64,000 nt of DNA from Lojkania enalia (taxonomy: Eukaryota > Ascomycota > Dothideomycetes > Pleosporales): positions 70,382-134,381 of the forward strand of contig ML986590.1 of assembly GCA_010094045.1 (NCBI GenBank). Direction: 5' to 3'. Made by a program: the position numbers and the translations under genes. Shown in pieces: positions 44,290-56,141 of the stretch. How positions within the stretch are numbered: the first letter of the stretch is position 1; each line of letters opens with the position of its first letter. Below the pieces are notes generated by a model. The model was not told where the DNA came from and did not search any database. It saw nothing but the letters and a program-made list of their open reading frames with translations.

Positions 44290-44960
44290 AGGATATAAAA
44301 GGGCGTAGTTTCTAATTAATATACTTGTTTATAATCTCTATCTATCTGTTAGTCTCTTTATAATAAATAGTAGATAGTTTAATCTTTACGCCTAAAATAT
44401 AGTAGAAATTGGACTAGAAACTAGATATAAACTAAGGTTCTTAGTCTAAAATAATAGTTTCGGGCGTATAACTAAAGTAGTATACCTATTAAATAAATAA
44501 TTCAGCTATTCCCCGTATATTAATTATATAATAGTAGGGAATAGATATTACTTATTTAGATAGGCGATTAATTACTACTATAATCTAATTATATCCGAAC
44601 TTATCTATAGAGAAATCTTTAAAGTTAATATATAGGTACTATATTAGTCGATTTAGTATAGAAAGTAGGTAGATAAAACCTAGGGTTCGGGTTTATATTA
44701 GATAAGCTTTATAGTATAGGATATAATTCTATATATATTATTTATAAGTAGCCTCTATATCCTTCTAGTAGTACTTCTAGAATAGTAACTAATAGGTTTT
44801 AGTAGCACTTAGGTATATAGAGGATACTTAGTTATAAACCTCTTATATAAGTTATATATAAAGGCCTGAATCTAATAGAATATATAAGTAATTATTATAG
44901 AGGAGTAGTCCGTTCTCTATCTAATACTTATAGGATAAGAGGGTATATTCCTACGCGAAG
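44290..44960 (-). pseudogene. Integrase core remnant of the gypsy element
   Basis: On the minus strand, phrases of the retroviral-type integrase catalytic core are readable with stops between them. YLYINFKDFSIDKFGYN comes near 44640, then VVVINRLSK. A segment near 44400-44450 then matches the Asp-x-Gly-Pro-Gln-Phe region, followed by LGVKIKLSTIYYKETNR. Several Gln codons are now TAG or TAA. It lies 3' of the reverse transcriptase, which is the gypsy order. Confidence 0.75.
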
Positions 44961-45499
44961 GAGGCTTGGTTTTCTTATAATAATATGTTAATCAACTCTA
45001 GAGAGTCTAGTAATATAACCTACTCTTAACTTTTAATAATGTTTAGTATAACTGTTTAAGTTATTATTTAAGTAATATAGGACTAGGCTAATTTAGCATT
45101 AATTTGGGGGTAAAATTAATACAGTCCGAATAGGACTCTTAATTAGTTATTAGTTTAAGCCGCTTTTAAATTTTTTATATCTTATTCGCAACAGCTAAAA
45201 ATATCTACTCTAGTATTATTTTTACCTAGGGTATACTTAATTTGAAACTAATACTAAGCTAATTCCTCAGTCTAATAAATCTAATAAATATTAAGTACCT
45301 TTATAGTTATAAAATATTCGAGTAAGCAATAATCGGTATATACTAGAATTCTAGTAGCTATAGAAGTAAATTCTACCCTCTATTACTTAAACATAGTAAT
45401 AATTACGAATAGTTTCTTATTATAGATTTCTTAGTTCAGTTCTAAACCGGATAGAATTTTACTATAGAATACTATAGGGTACTATTTTCTATTAGAATA

Positions 45500-46800
45500 T
45501 TTCTATAATAGTACTCCTATAACTACTCTATTAGAGGCGTTAGTTTCCATTTTTATTTCTAATATAGGGTTAAAGTAGTAGAGTATAGGTATACTTAACA
45601 GGGCTAACTTTAATTTCTTAAAGGTAATATTACATTCTAAAGTCTATATAAAAGAGGTTATAAGGCTCTATAATATAATAATTAGCTTTATAACACGCGA
45701 GAATTCCAGTATAAACTATTAATAGAATCTAGTAAAACCTAAGAAGAATTTTACACCTGTTATAGTAGTAGATAGCTGCTAGTTATATAGTACTTCTACC
45801 TTCTTTAGGTTAACCTTAAGGCCTTTATTTAAGAGAATATAGCTAAGATATTTAGTTCGGGTAATATAGAATTCGCTCTTCTTAATATTAACTTATAACC
45901 CTACTTAACGTAATCTCTTAAGAACTTTCTTAATATAGATAGCATATGTCACCTTATCTTTAGAGTAAATAAGAATATTATCTAGATAAGTAATATAGAA
46001 ATTATCTAAGTAGTTAATTAGTACGTTATTTATATAGCGCTAGTAAGTTACTAGACTATTATATAATTTAAAAGATAGAACTTTATACTTGTAGGTTCTA
46101 TATTAAGTCTAAAAGGTAGTATATTTCTTAAAATTAAGGTCTATTCTAATCTTATTAAAGGCTGCGCGAATATTAAACTTGGTAAAAATTACTATCTTAG
46201 TAGGTCTAGATAGAAGTTTATCTATATATAGTATCGGATATATATTCTTATAGATAAAAGCGTTAAATTTATAATAATCTATATAGATATATAGGTTGCT
46301 ATTAGATTTATAGATGTAAAGGATTAGAAATATAAAAGAGCTCCGACTCTACTTAATATACCTATACTATAGATTATCTATAATATACTTTTTAGTTACC
46401 TCTAGCTCCTTAATATTCTACTTATATAATAGGCTGTAACTATTAAAGAGGGGTTCTATAAGGATAATTTTATAATTATAAGAGCGGTATTCTAGTAATT
46501 AATAAGCTGTAATTTTACTAAATATATCCTAATATCTATAGTATTTAGATAGTAATTGGAGATTTACTAGTACTTTGTTTTTAGCCTTATCTTCTAGCTC
46601 TAGAGCTTACTTATCTTTAATCAGCCGCTCGATTTTATATAAAGACGTGGAGAAAAACTTATTCTCTTTCCTCTTTATATTAAAGTAGAAAGTATTAGCT
46701 AAGATAAGAATAATAATAGGAGAATAGACTTTCTTTAGATCGGGTTTAGACTTTATTATATACGGGCGTATAAGAGCTCTAAGCTTATTTAAACTATAGG
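45500..46800 (-). pseudogene. Reverse transcriptase remnant of the gypsy element
   Basis: The catalytic box reads YLDNILIYSKDK at about 45965-45990 on the minus strand. The second Asp of the usual YLDD is changed to Asn by a GAT-to-AAT change (45978-45980). Downstream, VKFFLGFTRFY and FSRVIKPI-like text matches the region following the RT palm in gypsy elements. In-frame TAG and TAA codons are frequent. Confidence 0.8.
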
Positions 46801-47556
46801 TTATAAGAGACTTCTATAGTTTTAGTAGTCTTAGTAGACTCTTAATATAATAGATAGTCGGACTGTAGAACTATTAATACTAGTTCTTTTCCTATAGAGC
46901 GTCGCGTCGCTAGATATCTAGCTCTACCTTCTTATTATATACTAGCTAAGTTAATTGTATAAGAAGAGGAGGTAAAGAATTATAAGTAGTAGGATACCTA
47001 GAGGGCTATATAATCTAATTCTTATCCGTATTTAGCTAGAGTTAAAAATAATATAACTATTTAATACTAATAATATAATCCTAAGTACCTAAATCTATAA
47101 TAATAAATAGATAGTTTTAGATAGTTCTCCTATTAATTCACAAGTATAAGTAGATATACTAATTAACTAGGGTTTAGATTTAGTCCTAAAAACCTTTAAT
47201 AGTAATTTTAAAGGGTAAATACTATATTAATATATATAGAGTTTAAGAGAGTAATCTAGCTATTATAGAATTAAAAAATAAAAAGCTTTAGGCGCTAGTA
47301 TTAATAAGGGTATTTAGTTGTATACTAACGCCTTTTAAATATAGAATAGTAAGAATTTAGAAGTACTTTCCTCTAAATAAATATAATAAATTAATATTTA
47401 ATAAGTTGTACTTATTTAAATTTAGAATAGAGAGTTTTTCTAGATATCTCTATTTCCCACCTAAAAACCATCTAGATAGTACTTATTTACGTCTAAAAAC
47501 TCTTCTTCCTTAATCTTCTCTTATTTAACCTCTATCTCTTATATTTTAAAAACTAT

Positions 47557-47598
47557 ATATTCGTTCGCGAAGTATTCTAGTTTACTATAATTATAGTA
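47557..47598 (-). pseudogene. Gag-type zinc-knuckle remnant with all ligands lost
   Basis: Fourteen minus-strand codons keep the spacing of the retroelement CX2CX4HX4C knuckle, including Tyr-Asn, Gly-Lys-like and His-Phe-like context. The three Cys and the His positions now all read Tyr. Each change is G-to-A or C-to-T. Confidence 0.6.
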
Positions 47599-50450
47599 AT
47601 TACCTAGGGTCGTATACCTTTTAGGTATAAGAGTCTTATTAGATTATTAGAGAGCAATCGTAGTAGAATAAAGTATTAATACTAGGGTAGATTAAAGTAG
47701 TATTAGATTGTAGGTTACCTTAGATAAACTCTTAGATACCTTCTAGTACCGATCCGAATTTGTTTTAGCTGCAACCTATAGGCTAATAGTTTATTCTAAA
47801 AGGTTAGAAATACTTCTCCTTTCTATATTATAGGCTGTTAAGTAGGCGACTATAGCGTTAAAAAAGCCTTTCTATATAAGCTTAAAGCTAAGGTTTAGTA
47901 TCCTTAAGCTAGAGAGAATCTTATCCTATAAGTAGAAGAACTACTTAGATTAGAATACGGATCCCCTAATAGTTGTACTAATAAAGCGAGCTTTAAAAGT
48001 TAGGAACGCTTCTCTTTTATTTATCTTTAAGATTTAAAACGCCTATTATACTTCTATCTTTTTATTACCTATAATAAAATATAATTATAGAAGTAAAATT
48101 ATTTTTTTAGTATTCTTAAACTAATACTAGTCTAATTTAGCTAAGTATTTTAGTTCTAGATACTCTTTTACAGTACTAGAGGTATATTCTTATACTAATA
48201 CTATATATATACGCTCTATCTAATAGTAATTTATATTAATCTCGAGTCGGTCTAAAATTGAGGCTTACTATTATTTAAATATAGGTTCGCTACTATCTAT
48301 AAGACTTTTAATCTTAGGCGTGTATTTAGTAAGGTAGATTTAAGGGGGTTTAAGGGTAGTTAAAAGGTTTCTTACTAGAGGAGTTATAAAAGTTTCTTAA
48401 TGTATTATTAGTTCTAATTTAGTAGTTTATAGAGGTTAATTAGGACTAATAGTTCTCTATTATATTAAGTATATAATCTCCTCTTATAAAATTGCGATTT
48501 ATTTTTTAAAGGTTAGTTTACTCTAATTTTCCTCTAAATTAGATAGGTTCTTTATTATAGGCTTTATAGAGAGAGGTCCGCCTATTACAGGGCCCCTTAT
48601 AGGAGATAGTAGTTGTTCTATACGCGTAGATAGAAGCTTACTCTTACTACAACTTACGCGTATATCGGTTCTAGTATAGGAATTAGAAGGTAAATTATAG
48701 TTAGATATCGGCGGTTACCTCTAATTCTAATAGGTTATTAGTAGTCTCTAAGTTTCTACCTAGGCGTACTCTACGCGGCTTTTCTAAAGGTAATCCTAAT
48801 TATAGGAAATAGAAAGTTCTAAACCTAAAGACTTTAATTAATAGGAGGTCTCTAAAATCCTATCTAAGTAACTAAATAATTTAATATAATAGTATATAAA
48901 TATTATAATCTAAACTAAATTAGGTGTATTTTAGACTTAAATATAGTTAAATAAATAATCAATACGATATTATTAAAGAGGCTGTTACTGGTAGTATTAA
49001 ATTCTTCTATATAATATAATAGCGTAGGTAAGATAATAGGTCTAAATACGGCACGAATCTACTTAGAGGTATATAGGAGTATATGGGGGTTTAGGAACCT
49101 AGGAATTCTATTAACACCTATAGGCCTTATACAAAAGGATATAGAAGAACTACTAAGCTACTTATAAGGGAGTGTACAACTATATACGGATGGGAAAAGG
49201 AGCGGAGCTAGGGGTAGAATAAGATAAGCGAAAAGCTTTAGGATAAGGTTATATATAAAGCTTTTCGTAGAACGATTTCTTCGCATCGTTATAAAAACTA
49301 CTATTTAAAAAAAAGAAGAAGTAGTTAAATAGGTAAATATAGTAAAAGAGAAGATATTTTATATTAATATATTCTACTATAAAAGTAATATTAATATTAG
49401 AATCTACTTTAGCTTCTAATATAACTAAGTAGAAAATAAATAATACTTATAAATTAGATAAAGTAATTAAATTACTATAAATTATACTAAACTTATAATA
49501 GTATACTATATAATAGTATATATTAAATATATATAGAATAACTTAAAGAGTTTTCTTCTAGATATAAAGAAACTTATATTACCTACTATAATTATAAGTA
49601 ATAATACCTTAGCTCTATATACTCTAATATAACCTATTAGATGTCAGAAGCACGGCTCTACACTACTACGCTACTGCAACTAAAAGGTACGAATAATTAA
49701 TATCGCTAATTATAGGTGTAGAATAGTATATATACCCTTACATTAGATAAAGTAGATAGAGTATTATTAGAAGAATATATAAGATAGCCTAAAAACTAAA
49801 AATAAAGAAAGACTAGTAATTTGCTTATAATAGGTATTAATAAGATTAGAAGTAATAGGGGGTAATATAGCTTATAATCTTATCTAAAATACTATTATAA
49901 AGCCCTTATTTAGAATCTAGATAATAATATTAGCGTCTATATTAAAGTAAATAAAAAATATAATTAAACTAAAATAGAAAAAATAAATATAAAATTAATA
50001 GTATACTACTAGAGAAATATATAAGATTACTATATAATAAATATATCTATAACAAAGTAAATGTACTCTACTAGCTATAAATAAAGGATAGCCGCCTTAA
50101 TAATAATCTAGTAAGTATAAAAGCTATTAACTTAATAAACTATAAATATAGACTAATATATAAAATAACTTAATATTTCCTATTTAAATACTTAAGATAG
50201 ATAGAATAATAGAAAACTCTAGTAGAAGTTATAGGAAATTAATAAGAAGACCTATCTTTCTTCTTAGATAGAAGGTTAGAATAGAAAATAGTTAATAGTA
50301 AATATTTAAATAGGCCGTAGAAATCTTAGAAACTAGATATAAAAGTTATAAATTAAACTATATAATTTATATTAGCTATAGAACAATTTAAATAAGGGTA
50401 TCCCCCTAGGTAATATGGAACTAGATAATAACGAGCTAGCCGGCTGTTAT

Positions 50451-51310
50451 CCTAATAGCTAACACGCGGGAAATTACTCTTAATAAGACTAGAATCTAGT
50501 ACAGACAAGGTAGATACTAATAATAATAATAGATAATAATGAGAGAGGCTAAAGAGATAGACAATATAATATGTATTAGACAATACAAAGGCAAGGACCG
50601 AGAATAAGACGATGGGACCAAAGGTTCCCAGTGTTCGCACTACTGTACATATCTTTTGGTAGCTTACCGGGCCTATCGGCACCCGAGGCGTAAGAACAAT
50701 CAAATCAAATCAAATCAAATCGAGGTATGAATTTACGCGCTACAGCATACACAAGGCTACTATAGCTTTCTAATACTGTAATAAGGCTCTAAAGCTCAGG
50801 CAGGGCCTGTTCCTAGGTATTCCAGGCATTAGAAGGATGACGGTAGTGTTGTGGTGGAGAGACACTATTACGCTATAGAAAGAGGTGCTATGCAAATCAG
50901 GCATGAAGGGGGCGATGCAAATGTAATTTATAGGTAGGAGACGTTCGGAAAATTTGGTAGTAGCTATAGTACATACCTTCGGAGGAACTTAGTAGACCTT
51001 AACTTGTACGTGAAGTTGTTGTAGCTTGAAGTCGAAGTACCCCTCCAAATTTGCGCACGGCAGGTTTTGCACGACGTAGGGAGGGACACTACTCCTACAA
51101 AATCATTTCAGACTGGTGGCTTTACGCAAAGTATAATTTGATTGATACTATAAAGTGGGCCCTAAAGAGTGATAAGAAGACAAATCAGAATCAAAACTCC
51201 AGAAATATGCAATAAAACCATCCGCTATGCAGTGAAACCAAACTCTCTATGCAATTCTTATCCCGCATTAATATGTGTTCCATCTCCATGGCGTGAGGAT
51301 CGTGAGTCGT
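50451..51310. other. Border between the AT-rich island and the secreted-protein gene
   Basis: No gene is supported. An 83-codon minus-strand frame (50452-50703) crosses the composition border and may be part of an LTR. A CAAAT pentamer is repeated four times at 50701-50720. Confidence 0.4.
50701..50720 (+). repeat. (CAAAT)4 microsatellite
   Basis: Four perfect pentamer copies just outside the island border. Confidence 0.85.
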
Positions 51311-52030
51311 TTAGTTAAGCGACTTGAACTTTGGGTCGCAAATGACCTTGCTGACACTGGTCTTGGCGGGATAGATAAAGTTCCACAGTCCTTTTCCAGC
51401 GTCAGAAAAGGTAAAGTCCTCGTTGTCGCCACGCTTGGCCTTGATAGCGCGGTTGTGCTCGTCCTTGACCTTGCAGCGGATGTCCTGGTTCTCGACGAAC
51501 TTTCCAACATTGATTTGAACTGTCTTGAACGGGTCGGAGCTGCGAACAGGAATGACCTGTTTCTCCTTCCCAGTGAAATCGCCGACCTGGATGGCCAACT
51601 CGTCATCACCACCAAGCTGGACTCTCACGGCAAGGGCACTCTTCAGTTCAGCTGGAGAGATCTTCTGGAAGGTAGGGTCGCAGATGACATTCTTGACGGT
51701 CGTCGGGTTGCGGAGGTTCCAGGCACCCTTGTTACCATCGCCAAAAGTGTCATCAATGCTGGTACCGCGAGTGAGGACAATTGGCTTGTCATTCTCATCA
51801 GTGATCTGGCAGCGGTAGTCGGCATCGACACCGCTGCTGAGCTTCAACGCAACCTTGTCGAAAGGGCCATTGGGGTGGGGCATCTTGATGTCCCGTGCAC
51901 CCTCAGTAAAGTACAACTTCTGAGTGCCAAGGGTGACCTCGATAATGTTGTCGGTGGTCTGGACACCCTTGGGAAGAGCCATGGAGCCGGAGGCGGCGAA
52001 GAGAGCGAGTAGGATGGATGAGTACTGCAT
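51311..52030 (-). CDS. Secreted protein with two tandem copies of a small Cys-paired domain
   Basis: A single exon of 239 residues starts at MQYSSILLALFAASGSMA, a clear signal peptide. An upstream in-frame start (52078) would put a Lys-rich stretch before it and is rejected. The mature protein is an internal duplication. Copy 1 (about 57-122) contains DADYRCQITDEND, DDTFGDGNKGAWNL and VKNVICDPTFQKI. Copy 2 (about 168-237) contains NQDIRCKVKDEHN, DFTFSDAGKGLWNF and VSKVICDPKFKSL. Each copy has two Cys (74/117 and 186/231), 43 and 45 residues apart, which suggests one disulfide per copy. I recognise no named family. Small size, secretion and its place beside a RIPped transposon are traits of effector-like proteins, but a role in host interaction is inference. 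The reading frame is clean, unlike its neighbours. Confidence 0.85.
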   Translation of the reverse strand: MQYSSILLALFAASGSMALPKGVQTTDNIIEVTLGTQKLYFTEGARDIKMPHPNGPFDKVALKLSSGVDADYRCQITDENDKPIVLTRGTSIDDTFGDGNKGAWNLRNPTTVKNVICDPTFQKISPAELKSALAVRVQLGGDDELAIQVGDFTGKEKQVIPVRSSDPFKTVQINVGKFVENQDIRCKVKDEHNRAIKAKRGDNEDFTFSDAGKGLWNFIYPAKTSVSKVICDPKFKSLN

Positions 52031-53979
52031 TTTGGATGTATGGGGTTTTTTGTTTTTGTGATAAGGAAATAACCACAAAGGAAATAAGGAAATAAAGAAA
52101 ATTGAAAAGGGGAAATGGAAAGCTGTTGTTGTTCGTTGGTTTGCTGTGACGGTGAGGGAAGTATTTCTGGCGATGCGACCGATATCTTATATATTCTCCA
52201 TCCCATCATCACCATCAGCATAGGTGGCCACCGCCAAAGTGGTAACCAAGCTGGTGGGTTTATTTTTGCATTCAACTTACAAACGACAGGTCTGGACTGC
52301 AGGTATTCCCACGTGTACTAGATGCTAATGCTGACGCGATGTGCAGGATGAATTTGCATAAGCGTACCTAAACGATTACTTGAAACAATCTGTTTGTGGA
52401 ACGTGATCAAATCTCCGCGGTAGTTTTTTGCCAAGGATGACATGGCGCAGTAATCTGACGGGCTCTTTGGCCACTAACGGGCCTGCAGCCCTGTTGGATG
52501 CTGACCACTGCGCCCCCACCAAATTATTCTTCGACTAAATTTTGAATTTTCCGAGATGAGAAATTCAGATAGAGGATTCGACGGCTTGTTTTCTACTCTC
52601 AAACATATTTTTGGCAGGAGTGACTCAGCTTGATGATGTCGATGAGTGCTGATGTATGCTAGATGATTCGGGACACTGCATGAGATGTGCGAATAGCAGC
52701 AACACAATATCGCCGATGCAGTCGAGATAATTTAGCCGCTGCCTAATAGATCTTACCAATCAAAGAAGTCTCCAATATGGACATGGATGAAAACAGTTCG
52801 AAATTGAATGGGAATCCTGCAGTCGCCCAGGGAAATGTGTACCTCCGCCACATCGCGACAGGCACTACTCTTTCGTACGAACCCTCACTTTCAATTCCAA
52901 TCACAGAACGAATGATCCCCGGTTAAGCGCTATCAGGCCGATGCCGCCTAATAGAAGGAATAGGATTCGGAAACTGGTGATACCGAGAGGTCAGGTAGAT
53001 CCTGCGGGGAGCCTCCACATCTCACTGACGATCACTGAGAAAATTGGCCGCCTATGCTTGGTAATTCTAATCATGCTTAGATGCGAATGTTGACAATAAT
53101 TGAAGCTGATGTTCTCTAGAGATGGGTTCGCGTTGCCACTTAAGGAAAAGCAAGGATCCATATGGCGGTCAAGACAGCTTATCGCCAGTCATTCTTTTTT
53201 CCCACAACCAAGCCGCATTCGTGCAGCAGAAATACGCGTTCATTTTCATATCTTGGCTCGGATTTAGCTCGAACGGAGATCGGGATAAGTAGCAGCAAAA
53301 TCAGCAACTCTCCGATGGCGCAGTTCAGGATTTTGTTACTGATGTTGGCAAGTCTCTTCGCAGTCAAAGTCTTGATAGATACCAGTAGCTGGAATTGGCT
53401 TATTCCCTATAAAGCCCAACATACAGTGTGCGATCACTGCAGCCTCTACTTTGTAATTGTCAGAAACAAAAAGGCCGGCCTTCTTGCTGCTAAATCGTGA
53501 AGGCTTATATAGGTGATAATTCTGGCTGACAGTTATTAACCCAATGTAACAGTCGTGGATGTATCTTTAAGGGCAGAACAGGCCGAAAGTCAAAACATCT
53601 GAAAATGCAATTACCTCATTTTTGAATTAGATCAAATAGTGGTATTCGGATTTCTAGAAAGGTTTTAAGTGTAAAGAGTCTTGGTAATACGAATAACTCG
53701 TCGTCGTGAGTTTTCGCACTAGATTTACGGAACGTTGTTCACCACCAAAGCACGAAAGCAAACAATAGATGCCTTTCGCCATTAGCCAAATGATAACGAA
53801 ATCATGACCATACCTCTCCTTCATATTCCGGAAAAACCTACAGATGGGCTATGAGTCCATAGCAATGTAAGTTTGATATAGCGCATTGTCAGTCGTCGCT
53901 GTGAGGAGCAACCCACGTCTAGCTGAGAGCCTTGGTATAGATATTTGCCATCGGCTCAGTATGTTAGAGTTGCTATTTT
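52031..53979. other. Gene-poor stretch upstream of the secreted-protein gene
   Basis: 52031-52250 probably holds the promoter of the secreted-protein gene. Beyond it no gene is supported. A 112-codon plus-strand frame at 53162-53500 has no recognisable feature. Confidence 0.4.
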
Positions 53980-54590
53980 TGCCCCATTAGACGTAATAAT
54001 CGTGCTTGGTCTAATCAAGGTGGCTATTTCCACCAGCTGCGCAAAAGTTCTGTGCATGAGTTTCATCAAAAGCTCCACTAGAAGGTTCCGCGGGAAGCCG
54101 GAACAATGATTTATGACTACATGTGCGAGTAGAAGCTCGGAATTTCCATTTAGTACAAACAGAGAAAACGTGGCGAAAACGTGATCTACATTTCCCTTGC
54201 GGAACACAATGAAACAAGCTTGCCTGTTACCGGTCCTGACGCGGCTCCTGAGGAGCCCGACTACCAATATGAAACAACTATGGAAGGACGGGACAATCCC
54301 TTCCGTATGGCCGCCACACATACTGCAGTTGCCTTTATTACCAGAGCCAAGAAGATATGGTGTATATCGGTATGTTGGTGATTGGAGGTGGGAGAAATCG
54401 AATCACTCTCCACTTTGGCACAACATTCTACGTTACAAATATCGTGAAAGCCTCAAACCCCACGTCTTGTATGATGATATTTTCGGTCAGTATAGGATAC
54501 TGTTATGAATTCCGAAACAGACTTTTAAATTTGCTTGGTCCTTGGGATAAAAATTATCAACGGGGTTCGATTGAAGACCCCCTTCGATAA
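53980..54590 (+). pseudogene. Decayed F-box-like/2EXR-like gene, copy 1
   Basis: One plus-strand frame from about 54001 to 54381 is protein-like but broken by TAG at 54079, 54130 and 54151. It carries KVPREAGTMIYDYMCE right after the first stop. This resembles the Leu-Pro-x-Glu-hydrophobic-Ile-Tyr start of fungal F-box-like/2EXR-type proteins. Further text is ENVIYISLAEHNETSLPVTG and RMAATHTAVAFITRAKK. A frame shift near 54380 leads into another frame up to about 54590. Each stop would be Gln before a C-to-T change. The family name is tentative. Confidence 0.55.
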
Positions 54591-55420
54591 ATATCAATAC
54601 TCGATCCTCGCTTGACACGTGTATGGAATATAGGAGTTATTGATTCAAGTTTATAAAGGCTTGTTAGTAACATCAATATCTCTCAAGAACAAGTGAAATC
54701 CAATTGCCTGCGCCCAGAAGTATATCCCGGCAGTGCACTGTGGATATTTTTGTTTGACGCTAGACCTCTTTTGGACTAGTACACGCTGTCATTTTATATT
54801 CCCATATTTAGAATAAACAACCATCACCCTACGCAATCCTCCCCACAGTCTAGCGCAATAGGTGCATTTAGAGAGCTATCTCTAGCTTTCAAAGAGGGCA
54901 GGGTGTGGGAGAAGGTGACATGAACGTACGACAATCGACAACTTCAATCCTTAGCGAAACTGACGGCATGGTCAGCCTGCAATAGAATCTTTCTGGTACC
55001 GAAAAGGAAAGCAGCAAGCCTTACTTTCGGTACATATTATCTAATGCCACGCGTTTCTACTATCCTATTGTAGCTAGCTTTTTTTTTTTAGGCTTAAATT
55101 GTCTCGCCACTGCCAGCCTCTGGCCAGGCAGGCCACTTACCCTCCTTCAATACATCAATATTTGCCTCAGCAATTGATGATGTCTAATACGACACTCAAT
55201 CATAGTAGATATCAAGATAATACGATAGCTGAACAATTATGTCTCACTTGAATATATGTAGGTGTATGAATCCTAAACCACGGAAGCGCAATCCCGACTT
55301 GAAGTTTTCCCAAATAGAATGACGCGATAATTTGACGTATGCTAGTATTTTGTCATGGCGCGTAAAATAAAAGTAGTAGTTTCCAACTCTATTGGGTTCA
55401 AAAAAAGGTATTCGCATATC
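54591..55420. other. AT-rich intergenic stretch
   Basis: No gene is recognised. A short poly-T tract lies at about 55079-55089. Confidence 0.4.
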
Positions 55421-56141
55421 ATGGCTCAATTGATATGGACCAAGTTGCCTCACGAGATTAGAGATCGGATCTACGAAAATTTCTCCCAATCCGAACCGTC
55501 TATACACATTTTTCTTCTGTCCTTATCCTTACCGAACATACGATTATTCACAGCCTGAATTTGTTCTGCGCATAAGCTTCAAGTTGAAATATTGTATGGA
55601 TCCCACAATCGTGGGTGAAGCGTTCGCACGCGAAGTAGCAGAAGTATGGTATAAGAAGGTCTTTTCTATCGACCAAGTAAAGGGGATAAGATCATATCCG
55701 AAAGATAGCCACAGAATGTTGTACCGTCTTCATAGAGAATTGGCTTTTCAGCCAACAGCACATATTCGCTGACTCCCCTTCCGCAGAAGATATTCTAGTA
55801 TTATCGTTAAGAGGGAATTCGAAATCCATCTACACGTAAAGAAAAACCTCCCGCGGCCCGAAAACATACAGCATAAAAACGATTTGGACCTCACAATCAT
55901 CATTCAGGTTCAATTGGGACTATTTATAGAGAGGTATCTAGAAATCCTTATTCCTCTGGCGTATTGATTAAAGAAACGGGGTTTTGTAATCAAGGTCCAA
56001 CACGTATAAGAGGGAAAAAAGATTGACCAAATATATCCGCATCAGGTGTCCCAAGATGAAGTGGAAGAAAAGAATTGCAGCTAAGAGTACATTCCCAAAG
56101 AAGTTGTCCTAACTAAGCGAAGGGGATTGGTGACAGTTTAA
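55421..56141 (+). pseudogene. Decayed F-box-like/2EXR-like gene, copy 2
   Basis: It starts at the ATG at 55421 with MAQLIWTKLPHEIRDRIYENF, cut here at 20 or so residues. This is a typical Leu-Pro-x-Glu-Ile-Arg-x-x-Ile-Tyr start. A frame shift near 55540 moves into a frame reading PEFVLRISFKLKYC, DPTIVGEAFAREVAEVWYKK and later EIHLHVKKNLPRP and LIPLAY. It runs to 56141 with stops at 55770 (TGA), 55965 (TGA), 56007 (TAA) and 56082 (TAA). Arg (CGA) or Gln (CAA) codons with a C-to-T change would account for these four. The preserved protein text between them shows this was recently a gene of about 240 codons. Confidence 0.65.

Larger units (their letters stand above)
42458..50450 (-). mobile_element. 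RIP-degraded Ty3/gypsy LTR retrotransposon island
   Basis: About 8 kb of very AT-rich sequence with almost no CA or TG steps and abundant TA. For example, 43081-43140 contains neither CA nor TG. That is the known footprint of fungal repeat-induced point mutation. Reading the minus strand, retroelement parts appear in gypsy order: a gag-type zinc knuckle near 47.6 kb, reverse transcriptase about 46.8-45.5 kb, and integrase about 44.95-44.3 kb. All frames are full of TAA and TAG. I could not match two LTRs by eye, and the left end lies in or beyond the gap. The part from about 48.6 to 50.4 kb may be leader/LTR or a second decayed element. The right border, where normal composition returns, is near 50.45-50.56 kb. 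Confidence 0.85.

Noticed and set aside
50452..50703. 83-codon minus-strand frame at the island border
   Set aside because: It spans the AT-rich border, has no start context or family, and may be LTR sequence.
51275..52012. 245-codon plus-strand frame opposite the secreted-protein gene
   Set aside because: It is the antisense shadow. The minus-strand reading has a signal peptide and an internal duplication with matched Cys pairs, and the plus-strand one has neither.
53956..54321. 121-codon minus-strand frame
   Set aside because: It is opposite the decayed F-box-like copy 1, whose plus-strand text matches a recognisable start motif.
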